From assembly GCF_002973535.1 (NCBI RefSeq), contig NZ_PVEP01000001.1:124001-188000 (forward strand): a DNA stretch of 64,000 nucleotides, written 5' to 3'. The translations under genes and the position numbers were made by a program. The DNA comes from Albidovulum denitrificans (GTDB lineage Bacteria > Pseudomonadota > Alphaproteobacteria > Rhodobacterales > Rhodobacteraceae). Positions 34,532 through 43,395 of this stretch are shown piece after piece. The notes beneath the pieces were generated by a model. It did no database searches, was not told the origin of the DNA, and saw nothing but the letters and a program-made list of their open reading frames with translations. Every line of letters begins with the position of its first letter. Position 1 is the stretch's first letter.

Positions 34532-36088
34532 CTACCCCCGTCGTTCGAGGATAAGCAGTTCCAGCGCCGCGCGCCGTGCCGTCGTCTCCAGCCCGACCTC
34601 GCGCAGAAAGCGCAATCCGCCGGTGACGTCGCGCAGATCGCCGCGCGCCCCTTCGGTGACGTCGTCGATGGCCTTCAGGATACCTTCGCCCAGCCGGTCA
34701 TCGTTCAGATAGCCGACATAATCGGGCCGCAGCGCCGCGCCGGACAGGAACGCCTTCTGCACTGCGACACCCATCTGGTCGCCCGGCGCCAGCCCGTCGC
34801 TGCGGCCCTTGGCGATGCCCGCCAGAAACGCCTCTTCGGGCGTGCGGGGCGTGTAGCGAAGCGCGGCGGCCTCGTAGTTTTCCGACAGAAGTCCGACGCG
34901 GAAGGCCAGCGCCTCGGCCGGGCCGGTCAAGCCCGCGCGGCCCAGACGGTCGGCGAACAATTCGGCAAAGGGGACCTCAAGCTCAACCGCCGACATCTGC
35001 GACCAGGCGGCATTGAGCGCGGTCGCGACCGCCTGCGTCTTGCCCGCCCGCAAGGCGGCGTCAAGCCGCTCTACCGCATCGACCCGTTCCCAGACCCCGC
35101 CCGAGGCGGAGGCCTCATTCTCTGTGTAAAGCCCGAAAAGCTGGTTCGCCGGGATCGCCCCGCTGCGCGACAGCCGCTCTGCCGCGTCCAGCCGCGTCTT
35201 CCACCCGGCGTTGGAGCGCAGATCGGCTTGCGCGAAGGCCACCGGCAAGGACAGCGTCGACATCGGCTGCCCGATCGCCTCCATCAGCCGGAAGACCAGC
35301 GGCGAGGGCCGCGTCGGCGGCGGCAGGTCCGGCTCCCCCTCGAACAGGTCGGGGTCGAGGAAATGTTCCAGAAGCCGCGCCATGTCGTTGTCGATATAGC
35401 CCAGCGTTTCGCCCGTGCGCAGCGACAGCGCCGCCGCGTTCCAGTCGCCGCCGCGCGCCAGGCAGAAGACGCGCGCCGGAAAGGTCGGCGCGACCTGCGG
35501 GGTTTCGCGCATCACCATGCAGGCGCGATCCTCCTGCCCGGTCAGAAGGGCGATGTCGAACCAGCGCCGGAACGGCTCTGCCTCGGGCGGGTTCACCTGT
35601 TCCAGCATCGACAGCGCCGGTTCCAGCGCGCCAAGGTCCAGAAGCTTGTCGATCCGCGCCATGAACAGCGCGCCATCGCCATCGGCATCGCGCGGCGGGT
35701 CAAGCTCGGCCAGCATCAGCCGGTAAAGCAGCGCCTGGATCGAGGGCAGCGTTTCCACCCGCTCGGCCCGGATCAGCCGGACGAGGTTGGCAGACGGCGT
35801 GCGCCCCCAAAGCCCCGTCGGCAGCCCGGTCGCGCGTTCCGGCAAAAGCCCGATCATGTCCAGCGTCTGCGCGTCAAGCGAGCGTGTGGTGATCGCCCCC
35901 GGCATCGGGTTTTTCGTCACCGGCGGCTCATCCACCGCCGCGCCACCCTTGGCCATCGCGGCGGGTGTGGCGACAGACCGCGACAGCCAGTCGATCGCCG
36001 ACAGCGGCGCGGCGTCCGTCTCGGCCATCACCGGCAGCGCCGTCAGACAAAGTGCCGGTAAGAGTCCGCCCGCCCTAATCGTCCACAT
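34532..36088 (-). CDS. Exported protein of unknown function, 518 aa
   Basis: A signal peptide (MWTIRAGGLLPALCLTALPVMA) precedes a long Ala/Leu-rich helical protein with no motif I recognise. The regular helices around residues 120-330 (for example DLGALEPALSMLEQVNP) look TPR/Sel1-like without clear repeats, so it may be a periplasmic scaffold. It is packed tightly between a 45-aa membrane protein, which it overlaps by 14 bp, and xerD, suggesting one operon. Conserved in the lineage by appearance; no function proposed. Confidence 0.78.
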   Translation of the reverse strand: MWTIRAGGLLPALCLTALPVMAETDAAPLSAIDWLSRSVATPAAMAKGGAAVDEPPVTKNPMPGAITTRSLDAQTLDMIGLLPERATGLPTGLWGRTPSANLVRLIRAERVETLPSIQALLYRLMLAELDPPRDADGDGALFMARIDKLLDLGALEPALSMLEQVNPPEAEPFRRWFDIALLTGQEDRACMVMRETPQVAPTFPARVFCLARGGDWNAAALSLRTGETLGYIDNDMARLLEHFLDPDLFEGEPDLPPPTRPSPLVFRLMEAIGQPMSTLSLPVAFAQADLRSNAGWKTRLDAAERLSRSGAIPANQLFGLYTENEASASGGVWERVDAVERLDAALRAGKTQAVATALNAAWSQMSAVELEVPFAELFADRLGRAGLTGPAEALAFRVGLLSENYEAAALRYTPRTPEEAFLAGIAKGRSDGLAPGDQMGVAVQKAFLSGAALRPDYVGYLNDDRLGEGILKAIDDVTEGARGDLRDVTGGLRFLREVGLETTARRAALELLILERRG

Positions 36089-36212
36089 TCAGATCAACCG
36101 GCACTGTCACGTCACTACGCTCCGGGGTCATGTCGCCCAGGTAAGCATAGCCCACAAGCCCCACGAACGCGATGAGCGCGAGGAGGAGGAGAAACTTGAA
36201 TATGCGCACCAT
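36075..36212 (-). CDS. Small single-helix membrane protein, 45 aa
   Basis: MVRIFKFLLLLALIAFVGLV starts one membrane helix, followed by GYAYLGDMTPERSDVTVPVDLNVDD outside. It has a short basic start and an acidic tail. Its last codons overlap the start of the 518-aa exported protein (34532-36088) by 14 bp, implying coupled translation. It is divergent from aroK. Unrecognised, but gene-like in context. Confidence 0.68.
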   Translation of the reverse strand: MVRIFKFLLLLALIAFVGLVGYAYLGDMTPERSDVTVPVDLNVDD

Positions 36213-36417
36213 CTTGTCCTGCCGTTTCTTGTCTTTGCCGGGTCCTGCCCGATCCCGGCTTTTGGCGCCTGCCTTCTCTAACCGGAAAGGCTGTTCGCGG
36301 AAACATATATATGGCAATTCCGGCGAATTCACGCCATTCAGGGCGGAAAGTTTCACCATTGGCAGGAGACTGCCGTCCCGGCGGCGGGCTGACCGCTTCC
36401 GGGCGGAAAGGGGCAGG

Positions 36418-36960
36418 TTGGGGCGCAGGCTGAAGAAAACGGTCGTGCTTGTGGGCATGATGGGGGCGGGCAAGACCGCCGTCGGCACTGCCATGGCGCG
36501 GCTTCTCTCGGTGCCTTTCGTCGATTCCGACGATGAGATCGAGCGCGCCGCCAACATGACCGTGGCCGAGATCTTTGCCCGCGATGGCGAGGCCTTCTTT
36601 CGCGCCCGCGAAAGCGAGGTGCTGACCCGGCTGCTCTCCGGTCCGCCCTGCATCCTGTCGACCGGCGGCGGCGCCTTTCTTGCGCCCGCCAACCGCGCGG
36701 TGATCGCGGATCAGGGCGTGGCGGTCTGGCTCAAGGCCGACCTGGAACTGCTCTGGAACCGGGTAAAACACAAGACGACCCGGCCGCTTCTGCGCACCGC
36801 CGATCCGAAGGCGACGCTGACGGCGCTTCTCGATCAGCGCGCCCCGGTCTATGCCGAGGCGGGCGTGGTGGTCGAGGCCGAGGCCGCCTATACGGTCGAT
36901 CAGATGGCGGCCAAGGTGATCGCGGCATTGCAGGAACATGGCGAAGTGGGGGTGAGGTGA
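36418..36960 (+). CDS. aroK: Shikimate kinase
   Basis: Phosphorylates shikimate in aromatic amino-acid synthesis. 180 aa. The P-loop is LVGMMGAGKTAVG, the shikimate/Mg site is VDSDDEIE, then FFRARESEVL, STGGGAFL and the lid TTRPLLRT. The start is placed at TTG 36418, directly behind GGAAAGGGGCAGG; the frame extends upstream to 36172 but that part is Arg-rich and overlaps the divergent gene. It is two bases upstream of aroB. Confidence 0.9.
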   Translation: MGRRLKKTVVLVGMMGAGKTAVGTAMARLLSVPFVDSDDEIERAANMTVAEIFARDGEAFFRARESEVLTRLLSGPPCILSTGGGAFLAPANRAVIADQGVAVWLKADLELLWNRVKHKTTRPLLRTADPKATLTALLDQRAPVYAEAGVVVEAEAAYTVDQMAAKVIAALQEHGEVGVR

Positions 36961-36962
36961 CG

Positions 36963-38078
36963 ATGCCGGGGATGGGTGAGACGGTCCATGTCGATCTGGG
37001 CGCGCGCAGCTATGACGTGCGCATCGGCACCGGGTTGATCGAGCGCGCGGGGCAGGCGATCGCGCCGCTTCTGAAGCGTCCCCGCGTCGCGGTTCTGACG
37101 GATGAGACCGTGGGCGCACTGCACCTTGACGCGCTCCGCGCTGGCCTTGGCGATGTCGCGATGACGGCGCTGGCCCTGCCCGCGGGGGAGGCGACGAAGG
37201 GCTGGGACCAGTTTTCCCGCGCCGTCGACTGGCTGCTGGCGGAAAAGGTCGAACGCCGCGATGTGGTGATTGCCTTCGGTGGCGGGGTGATCGGCGATCT
37301 TGCGGGCTTTGCCGCCGCCGTCCTGCGCCGGGGCGTGCGCTTCGTGCAGATCCCGACCTCGCTTCTGGCGCAGGTCGACAGTTCCGTCGGCGGCAAGACC
37401 GGCATCAACTCCACCCATGGCAAGAACCTGATCGGCGCCTTCCACCAGCCCGCGCTGGTGCTGGCCGACATCGGCGTCCTTGGCACGCTGACGCCCCGCG
37501 ATTTCCTCTCGGGCTATGGCGAGGTGGTGAAATACGGGCTGCTGGGGGATGCCGCCTTCTTCGACTGGCTTGAGGGCAACGGCCCGGCGCTGGCCGCGGG
37601 CGATCTGGCGCTGCGCCAATACGCCGTCCGCCGCTCGGTCGAGATGAAGGCCCGCATCGTCGAACGCGATGAGACGGAAGAGGGCGACCGCGCGCTTTTG
37701 AACCTCGGCCACACCTTCTGTCACGCGCTCGAAACCGCGACCGGCTATTCCGGCCGGCTCTTGCATGGTGAGGGCGTGGCGATCGGCTGCGCGCTGGCGT
37801 TTGAGCTGAGCCAGCGCATGGGCCTTTGCAGTCAGGAAGAGCCAAGCCGCGTGCGCGCCCATCTCAAGGCGATGGGGATGAAGGCCGATCTGGCCGATAT
37901 TCCTGGCGATCTGCCCGATGCCGATGGCCTGCTGGCGCTGATGGCGCAGGACAAGAAGGTGGTGGACGGCAAGCTGCGCTTCATCCTCGCGCGCGGCATC
38001 GGGGAGGCGTTCGTGGCCAGCGATGTGCCGGGGGATGTCGTGAAGCCTGTGCTGGAAGCGGCGCTGCGGGCGCGCTAG
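36963..38078 (+). CDS. aroB: 3-Dehydroquinate synthase
   Basis: Converts DAHP to 3-dehydroquinate with NAD and a metal. 371 aa from the ATG at 36963, which has GAGG five bases upstream; GTG at 36957 is an alternative. Motifs: GGGVIGDLAGFAAAVLRRGV for NAD, TTLLAQVDSSVGGKTGIN-type segment (TSLLAQVDSSVGGKTGIN), and metal ligands in LNLGHTFCHALE and HGEGVAIG. The aroKB pair is the standard operon. Confidence 0.96.
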   Translation: MPGMGETVHVDLGARSYDVRIGTGLIERAGQAIAPLLKRPRVAVLTDETVGALHLDALRAGLGDVAMTALALPAGEATKGWDQFSRAVDWLLAEKVERRDVVIAFGGGVIGDLAGFAAAVLRRGVRFVQIPTSLLAQVDSSVGGKTGINSTHGKNLIGAFHQPALVLADIGVLGTLTPRDFLSGYGEVVKYGLLGDAAFFDWLEGNGPALAAGDLALRQYAVRRSVEMKARIVERDETEEGDRALLNLGHTFCHALETATGYSGRLLHGEGVAIGCALAFELSQRMGLCSQEEPSRVRAHLKAMGMKADLADIPGDLPDADGLLALMAQDKKVVDGKLRFILARGIGEAFVASDVPGDVVKPVLEAALRAR

Positions 38079-38125
38079 GTCGCCTCGCCACCGTATCACG
38101 CGGCGACAGGTCGCGGCGGCGCGGA

Positions 38126-38302
38126 TCAGGCCGCTTCGGCGATCCGGTCGAACAGTTGACGTTCCGCCAGAATATCCTCGACGGGTTGAAACCTCGCCGC
38201 CGGGTCGGTTCGGGCCTGGGCCACGAAAGGCGCGCGCTCCTTCATCCCGGTCCGGGATCCGTATGACGCCATGTGCGTTTCGAAATCGTCGCGATATGCC
38301 AT
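38126..38302 (-). CDS. Small hypothetical protein, 58 aa
   Basis: Begins MAYRDDFETHMASYGSRTG and ends AERQLFDRIAEAA; soluble, charged, mostly helical in appearance. The ribosome site (GGACGG) is weak, and a GTG five codons upstream (38317) is possible. A LexA-type GTTC-N7-GTTC box lies 122 bases upstream. No family is recognised, and it could be a chance frame. Confidence 0.45.
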   Translation of the reverse strand: MAYRDDFETHMASYGSRTGMKERAPFVAQARTDPAARFQPVEDILAERQLFDRIAEAA

Positions 38303-38424
38303 GTGCCGTCCGTCCACTTCCCTCGTGGCAGCAGGCCCCCGGTGATTCTGCGAAAGGGCAGGGCTCTGCTACAGATTGTGACCTGATTGTGGCACAGCCT
38401 AGGTGAACATCCGCGATATGGGCT

Positions 38425-38439
38425 GTTCATATTCGGTTC
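38425..38439 (-). promoter_or_regulatory. Second LexA-type box (GTTC-N7-GTTC)
   Basis: GTTC-ATATTCG-GTTC lies in the 278-bp space between ssb and the 58-aa gene. It matches the spacing rule but lacks the T-rich centre of the box at 20968. The only gene it could control is the 58-aa gene on the minus strand. Confidence 0.4.
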
Positions 38440-38489
38440 ATCATTGCGGCAGGCCAGCCGCCGCCCGAGGACGCCAGGAACGTCCCCCT

Positions 38490-38543
38490 GCTTCTTCGTT
38501 GTCCAAATACTCCGGGGGGGATGCGGGGGGCTGGCCCCCCGCC
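38490..38543. repeat. Short intergenic element plus hairpin downstream of ssb (copy 3)
   Basis: GCTTCTTCGTTGTCCAAATA and CTCCGGGGGGG (38490-38520) are followed by the hairpin GCGGGGGG-CTGG-CCCCCCGC (38524-38543). The first part nearly matches 26459-26489. It lies after the ssb stop and probably ends the ssb transcript. Confidence 0.6.
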
Positions 38544-38580
38544 GCTTCATAAGCGCCCCCGCCGCTTCAAAGGCTCTCCC

Positions 38581-39087
38581 TCAGAACGGGATCTCGTCAT
38601 CCATGTCGGCGCGGCCCCCGCCGCCGCCCTGCTGGCCGCCACCCGAGCCGCCGCCATAGCCACCACCGGACCCGCCGCCATAACCGCCGCGGTCATCCTC
38701 GTAACCGCCGCCACCGCCGCCCGAACCGCCGCCATCGCGACCGTCGAGCATCACCAGCGTACCGTTGAACCCCTGAAGCACGACCTCGGTCGAATAGCGG
38801 TCCTGACCGCTCTGGTCCTGCCATTTGCGGGTCTGCAACTGGCCCTCGATATAGACCTTCGATCCCTTGCGCAGATATTGCTCGGCGACCTTCACCAGAC
38901 CTTCCTGGAAGATGGCGACCGAATGCCACTCGGTCCGCTCCTTGCGCTCGCCCGTATTGCGGTCGCGCCAGGTTTCCGAGGTGGCGATGCGCAGGTTGCA
39001 CACCTTGCCGCCATTCTGGAAGGACCGGACCTCGGGGTCGCGCCCGAGATTGCCGATCAGGATGACCTTGTTCACCGATCCTGCCAT
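38581..39087 (-). CDS. ssb: Single-stranded DNA-binding protein
   Basis: 168 aa. The OB fold is residues 1-110 ([59 protein letters not shown]). A Gly-rich flexible linker with GGYGGGSGG repeats follows, then the acidic protein-binding tip DDEIPF. It starts at the ATG at 39087 after AGGGAGAA. Essential for replication and repair. Confidence 0.97.
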   Translation of the reverse strand: MAGSVNKVILIGNLGRDPEVRSFQNGGKVCNLRIATSETWRDRNTGERKERTEWHSVAIFQEGLVKVAEQYLRKGSKVYIEGQLQTRKWQDQSGQDRYSTEVVLQGFNGTLVMLDGRDGGGSGGGGGGYEDDRGGYGGGSGGGYGGGSGGGQQGGGGGRADMDDEIPF

Positions 39088-39261
39088 GAATCGTTCTCCC
39101 TTCGAATCTGTTCCGGTTTCTTAACCTTCCGGGGGTCTACAAGGAAGCTTCGTGGTAAATAACCCGTAAAGCGCGTAGCGGCCGGGCGGTTTCCCTTGCG
39201 TGGCGGCGCCCGGGGCGCGATGGTGGGAGATGGGTGAAGCGTTGCGGAAAGAGCGGGGTCG

Positions 39262-39795
39262 ATGATGCAGCAGGGCGGACGGCTCAAGGGGGCCGTGATC
39301 ATCGGCCTGATGCTGGTCCAGGCGGCCTGCGCGGCGTTTTTCGTCGTCGATGTCTGGTTCGACTATCTCGACGGCAGCTATGGTTCGGCCCTGTCGCGGC
39401 ATCTGGTGGCCGAGACGCTGGCCAATGTCCTTCTTGTCGGCGCGATCGTGTTCGAGGCCGCCTATCTGCGCACCATCCTGCGCCAGCAGGCCCATACCGA
39501 ACGTGTCCTGACCATCGCCTCGGGCGCGATGCGCGATGCGATGACGGCCTATTTCGACGACTGGGGCCTGACCCCGGCCGAGGCGGCGGTGGCCGAACTT
39601 GCGATCAAGGGCAAGAGCATATCGGACATCGCCGCCACGCGCGGATCGGCCGAAGGCACGATCAAGACCCAGCTCAACTCCGTCTACCGCAAGGCAGGCG
39701 TGAGCGGCCGCAGTCAGCTTGTCAGCATCCTGATCGAGGAACTGCTTGACGGCCAGATCGCCGCCGCCCCGCAACCGGCCCGCGCGGCGGGCTGA
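39262..39795 (+). CDS. Membrane-anchored LuxR-family regulator
   Basis: 177 aa: two N-terminal membrane helices (about 9-28 and 49-66), a short linker, then a LuxR-type helix-turn-helix (about 100-160: WGLTPAEAAVAELAIKGKSISDIAATRGSAEGTIKTQLNSVYRKAGV). No receiver or autoinducer domain is present, so it probably senses a membrane or envelope signal. It is divergent from ssb. Targets unknown. Confidence 0.82.
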   Translation: MMQQGGRLKGAVIIGLMLVQAACAAFFVVDVWFDYLDGSYGSALSRHLVAETLANVLLVGAIVFEAAYLRTILRQQAHTERVLTIASGAMRDAMTAYFDDWGLTPAEAAVAELAIKGKSISDIAATRGSAEGTIKTQLNSVYRKAGVSGRSQLVSILIEELLDGQIAAAPQPARAAG

Positions 39796-39873
39796 CGCAG
39801 AGCGGCCGCGGGGCTGGTATCGGCGCGATTATCGGCTATAGTGCGGCCCGCGAAACGGCGGGCTGGGGGACGG

Positions 39874-40494
39874 ATGCGCATTGCGCGGAACATCGCGGCG
39901 ATCACGGTGATCCTGATGGTTTCGGGTCACGCTGCGCCTGTGCTGGCCGAAGGGCTGAGCCTGCCGAAGAAGACCCGCGCCGGTGTCACCTCGCGCCTTG
40001 ACCAGTTCCGCCAGCAGACCCGCGTTCTCGACAGCCGCGCGGCCACGCAATACGCGGCCTCGGTCAAGCTGACGCCGCATGGCAAGGATGGCACCGCCGA
40101 CACGGCGATCCCGACCTATACCGGGCGCTATCGCGGCGCTTATCTTGAGGTGGCGAAGGCCGCCGCGCGCAGACATGGCGTGCCGGAGGACCTGTTCGTC
40201 CGCCTCGTGCAGCAGGAAAGCGGCTGGAACCCGACGGCGGTGTCGCACAAGGGGGCCACCGGCCTTGCGCAACTGATGCCCGAAACCGCACGGCGGCTGG
40301 GCGTGGACATCGCCGACCCGCAGGACAACCTGAACGGCGGGGCGCGCTATCTGCGGATGATGTATGACCGCTTCGGCGACTGGAAGCTGGCGCTTGCCGC
40401 CTACAATGCCGGGCCGGAGGCGGTGAAGAAGCATGGCGGCGTGCCGCCCTATGCCGAAACCAAGGGCTATGTCCTCGCCATCCTTGGCAGTTGA
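39874..40494 (+). CDS. Lytic transglycosylase, Slt family
   Basis: 206 aa. The signal peptide [25 protein letters not shown] is followed by a linker and the SLT domain (about 88-200). The catalytic Glu115 is in [31 protein letters not shown] and [12 protein letters not shown] complete the fold. It cleaves peptidoglycan in the periplasm. The ATG at 39874 is chosen because the signal peptide starts there. Confidence 0.9.
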   Translation: MRIARNIAAITVILMVSGHAAPVLAEGLSLPKKTRAGVTSRLDQFRQQTRVLDSRAATQYAASVKLTPHGKDGTADTAIPTYTGRYRGAYLEVAKAAARRHGVPEDLFVRLVQQESGWNPTAVSHKGATGLAQLMPETARRLGVDIADPQDNLNGGARYLRMMYDRFGDWKLALAAYNAGPEAVKKHGGVPPYAETKGYVLAILGS

Positions 40495-40500
40495 CCGCCG

Positions 40501-40800
40501 CTACCCGCGCCCCTCGGGCCTGTCCTCGCTGATCGTGTAGTCGCGCGGGATGCCCGCCGTTCCCCTGGCCCAGATCGTCGCCGCCGCGCGCGCCTGATGC
40601 GCGTCAAAGGCGTCGCGGTCGCGAAAGACCTCGCTGACGGCAAAGCGCACCGGGTCGGCTTGCGACCGGAACACCTCAAACTTCAGGCAGCCGGGCTCGG
40701 CCCGCGTCAGGCGGATATGTTCGGGCAAAAGTTCCGATACCCGGTCGGCCTCGTCGAGGCTGCGGCAGATCAGGAATCCGGTCAGGGTCAGGCGCGCCAT
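40501..40800 (-). CDS. Antibiotic-biosynthesis-monooxygenase (ABM) domain protein
   Basis: 99 aa, a dimeric alpha/beta-barrel type fold. The pattern LTLTGFLICRSLDEADRVSELLPEHIRLTRAEPGCLKFEVFRSQADPVRFAVSEVF (residues 4-59) matches the ABM/quinol monooxygenase family, with FRDRDAFDAHQARAA after it. Substrate unknown. The start is the ATG at 40800; the frame runs on upstream through repeat copy B, but that is not coding. It is convergent with the lytic transglycosylase. Confidence 0.75.
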   Translation of the reverse strand: MARLTLTGFLICRSLDEADRVSELLPEHIRLTRAEPGCLKFEVFRSQADPVRFAVSEVFRDRDAFDAHQARAAATIWARGTAGIPRDYTISEDRPEGRG

Positions 40801-40867
40801 CCCGTGACGATAGGGCAGGGCGCGGGCGCCGGAAAGCCCCCTTGAAAGGCCCCGCGCGGCCGTCCGC

Positions 40868-40961
40868 CTATGGCATTTCGGGTTTGCCCTGCATCGGAAT
40901 TCGACTTTATTTCGTTCGAATTCAGATGCCTGGTTTCCAACGGAAACCCGAAACGCTTCAG
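40868..40961 (-). repeat. 95-bp palindromic element, copy B
   Basis: Outer arms CTATGGCATTTCGGGTTT and AAACCCGAAACGCTTCAG; inner GGAATTCGAC / GTTCGAATTC. It is the most divergent of the three copies (the others are 6586-6680 and 46964-47058). Its right end contains, on the minus strand, the TGA stop of the DUF4239-like gene, at the same offset as the TAA supplied by copy A. Confidence 0.82.
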
Positions 40962-41734
40962 TCCAGCGCCTCAAGGATCAGCGTGGGCTTTACCGCCGAA
41001 GGCGGCTGAAACGGGTTGCCGTGGATCAGCACGATCGCCGCCGTCGGCGCGGCGGCAAGGCCGAAAAGCACCATCGAGGTCAGCGCGGCCGAAGGGCTGT
41101 CGATATGGACCACGGCGATGGAGACCAGTGTCAGGAAGCCCAGAAACGCCATGGCGAGCCATTTCAGCGGGTTCACATGGGTCCGGCTCAGGCCGATGCG
41201 CGTGTCGCGGTTTTCGCGGATCGTGGTGATCTCCGCCAGCATCCGCTGCTGCACCACGGTGCCAAGCGCGGCCGGAATGCCGGGCGCGGCCGCCAGCGCC
41301 AGAAGCCGGTCGGCGGCCTTGCGCGCGGCCGGGTCGGTCGTGCATTGCGCCAGCGCGGGCCATTCGCCCGCCGAGGCCGCGACATAATCGCGGATCGCGC
41401 GCTGAAGCCCGGCGCCCTCTGCCCCCGTCAGGCCGGAGGCAAGGATATGAAGCCCCCGCACCGCGTCCGCCTCGCGCAGGATGGCGCTGCGGGCGCGGTC
41501 ATGCGCGGTCCAGGTGTCGTTCGACAGGAAGGCCAGCGTCAGGCCGAACAGCACGCCGACGACGTTCAGGAACGGCCCGGTGACCGGACCGAGGCCCCGC
41601 AGCCAGCCCGCGAAAGGCGAAGCGGCGACGACCCAGTAGAGAATTCCCACCGCAATCAGCGTCCCGATCACCGCCACCGCCGCATAGGCGTAGTGGTCAT
41701 AGGTGCTCCAGCCGTTCTCCTGCCGGTCGGTCAT
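40958..41734 (-). CDS. DUF4239-like membrane protein
   Basis: 258 aa: helices at about 17-36 and 53-70, a soluble helical middle (80-190), then helices at about 192-212 and 217-237. The layout and the segments [17 protein letters not shown] and [13 protein letters not shown] fit the bestrophin-like DUF4239 group. Function unknown. Its ATG overlaps the guaA stop by four bases, so it is co-expressed with guaA. Its stop codon lies in repeat copy B. Confidence 0.75.
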   Translation of the reverse strand: MTDRQENGWSTYDHYAYAAVAVIGTLIAVGILYWVVAASPFAGWLRGLGPVTGPFLNVVGVLFGLTLAFLSNDTWTAHDRARSAILREADAVRGLHILASGLTGAEGAGLQRAIRDYVAASAGEWPALAQCTTDPAARKAADRLLALAAAPGIPAALGTVVQQRMLAEITTIRENRDTRIGLSRTHVNPLKWLAMAFLGFLTLVSIAVVHIDSPSAALTSMVLFGLAAAPTAAIVLIHGNPFQPPSAVKPTLILEALD

Positions 41735-43290
41735 TCCATCTCGATCGTGCCGGGGGGCTTTGACGTCACGTCGTACATGACGCGGTTGACGCCCTTCACC
41801 TCATTGATGATCCGCGTGGCGGTTTCGCCGAGGAAGTCATGCGTGAAGGGGTAGTAATCCGCCGTCATGCCATCGACCGAGGTCACGGCGCGCAGGGAAA
41901 GCGCGTAGTCATAGGTCCGCCCGTCGCCCATCACGCCCACGGTCTTGACCGGCAGGATCGCCGCGAAGGCCTGCCAGATTTCGTCGTAAAGCCCATGCTT
42001 GCGGATCTGGTCGATATAGACCGCATCCGCCCGGCGCAGGATGTCGAGCTTTTCGGCGGTGATCTCACCGGGGCAGCGGATCGCAAGGCCGGGGCCGGGG
42101 AAGGGGTGGCGGCCGATGAAGCTTTGCGGCAGGCCAAGTTCCCGGCCAAGCGCGCGGACCTCGTCCTTGAACAGCTCGCGCAGCGGCTCGACCAGTTTCA
42201 GGCCCATCTTCTCGGGCAGGCCACCGACATTGTGGTGCGACTTGATGGTGACCGACGGCCCGCCAGAGAAGCTGACGCTTTCGATGACGTCGGGGTAGAG
42301 TGTGCCTTGGGCGAGGAACTCTGCCCCGTCGATCCCGGCCGCCTCACGCTGAAACACGTCGATGAAAAGCTTGCCGATGGTCTTGCGCTTGACCTCGGGG
42401 TCCGCGACCCCTTCGAGCGCGCCAAGGAACAGATCGCTTTCATCGGCATGGATCAGCGGAATATTGTAGTTGTCGCGGAACATCGCGACGACCTCATCCG
42501 CCTCGTTCAGCCGCATCAGGCCATGATCGACGAAGACGCAGGTCAGTTGATCGCCAATCGCCTCATGGATCAGGACGGCGGCGACGGAACTGTCGACCCC
42601 GCCCGACAACCCGCAGATCACCCGCTTGTCGCCGACCTGCGCGCGGATCTTCTCGATCGCGTCGTCCTTGTAGGAGGCCATCGTCCAGTCACCGGTGAAC
42701 CCGGCAAGGCGCACGAAATTCTCGTAAAGCTTGGCACCCTTCGGGGTGTGATGCACCTCGGGGTGGAACTGGACGGCGAAAAAGTTGCGGTCCGTGTCGG
42801 CGGTGATGGCGAAAGGCGCGTTGGGCGAGGTGCCGTAGACCTGAAAGCCGGGGGCGAGTTTCGACACATGATCGCCGTGCGACATCCAGACCTGTTCGCG
42901 CCCCTCGGCAAACCAGCCGTCGAGAAGCGGCAGCCGGTCGTCCTTCGGCGTGACATAGGCGCGGCCGAATTCGGCGGTGCCATGGCCGCGTTCGACAGTA
43001 CCGCCAAGGCAGTGCATCATCACCTGCTGGCCGTAACAGATGCCAAGGATCGGCACGCCAAGGTCGAAGACGCCGGCCGGCGGCATCGGCGCGCCGTCCG
43101 CAAAGACCGAGGCCGGACCGCCGGAGAAGATCACGGCCTTCGGCGCGAAATCCCTCAGAAAGGCCTCATCCACCCGGTTGAAGGGATGGATTTCGCAATA
43201 GACGTTCAGCTCACGCAACCGCCGCGCGATAAGCTGCGTGACCTGGCTGCCGAAGTCGATGATGAGAAGGCGTTGATGCGCATGTGTCAT
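41731..43290 (-). CDS. guaA: GMP synthase (glutamine-hydrolysing)
   Basis: Converts XMP to GMP. 519 aa. The class I glutaminase domain has the nucleophile Cys85 ([11 protein letters not shown]) and [10 protein letters not shown]; the ATP-pyrophosphatase domain has [19 protein letters not shown]; the C-terminal dimerisation domain ends KPPGTIEME. The start at 43290 is an ATG. It is far from the pur genes but part of the same purine theme. Confidence 0.97.
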   Translation of the reverse strand: MTHAHQRLLIIDFGSQVTQLIARRLRELNVYCEIHPFNRVDEAFLRDFAPKAVIFSGGPASVFADGAPMPPAGVFDLGVPILGICYGQQVMMHCLGGTVERGHGTAEFGRAYVTPKDDRLPLLDGWFAEGREQVWMSHGDHVSKLAPGFQVYGTSPNAPFAITADTDRNFFAVQFHPEVHHTPKGAKLYENFVRLAGFTGDWTMASYKDDAIEKIRAQVGDKRVICGLSGGVDSSVAAVLIHEAIGDQLTCVFVDHGLMRLNEADEVVAMFRDNYNIPLIHADESDLFLGALEGVADPEVKRKTIGKLFIDVFQREAAGIDGAEFLAQGTLYPDVIESVSFSGGPSVTIKSHHNVGGLPEKMGLKLVEPLRELFKDEVRALGRELGLPQSFIGRHPFPGPGLAIRCPGEITAEKLDILRRADAVYIDQIRKHGLYDEIWQAFAAILPVKTVGVMGDGRTYDYALSLRAVTSVDGMTADYYPFTHDFLGETATRIINEVKGVNRVMYDVTSKPPGTIEME

Positions 43291-43338
43291 GGCGCTGGAT
43301 TAGGGTTTTGGCCCGCGCTGCGCAAGCGGCTTTGGTGC

Positions 43339-43389
43339 CGGGCGGGGGCGCCGCCCCCGCACCCCCGAGGTATTTCGGGCAAGATGAAA
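43339..43389. repeat. Short intergenic element with hairpin between ocd and guaA (copy 4)
   Basis: A GC hairpin (GGCGGGGGC pairing with GCCCCCGC) is followed by ACCCCCGAGGTATTTCGGG and CAAGATGAAA. It is the inverse of 22083-22113. It begins right after the ocd stop reading on the minus strand, where it would lie in the ocd 3' end and upstream of guaA. Confidence 0.6.
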
Positions 43390-43395
43390 GGGCGA

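Noticed and set aside
40801-40974. N-terminal extension of the ABM protein through repeat copy B
   Set aside because: The extension is a translation of the repeat itself and overlaps the opposite end of the DUF4239-like gene.
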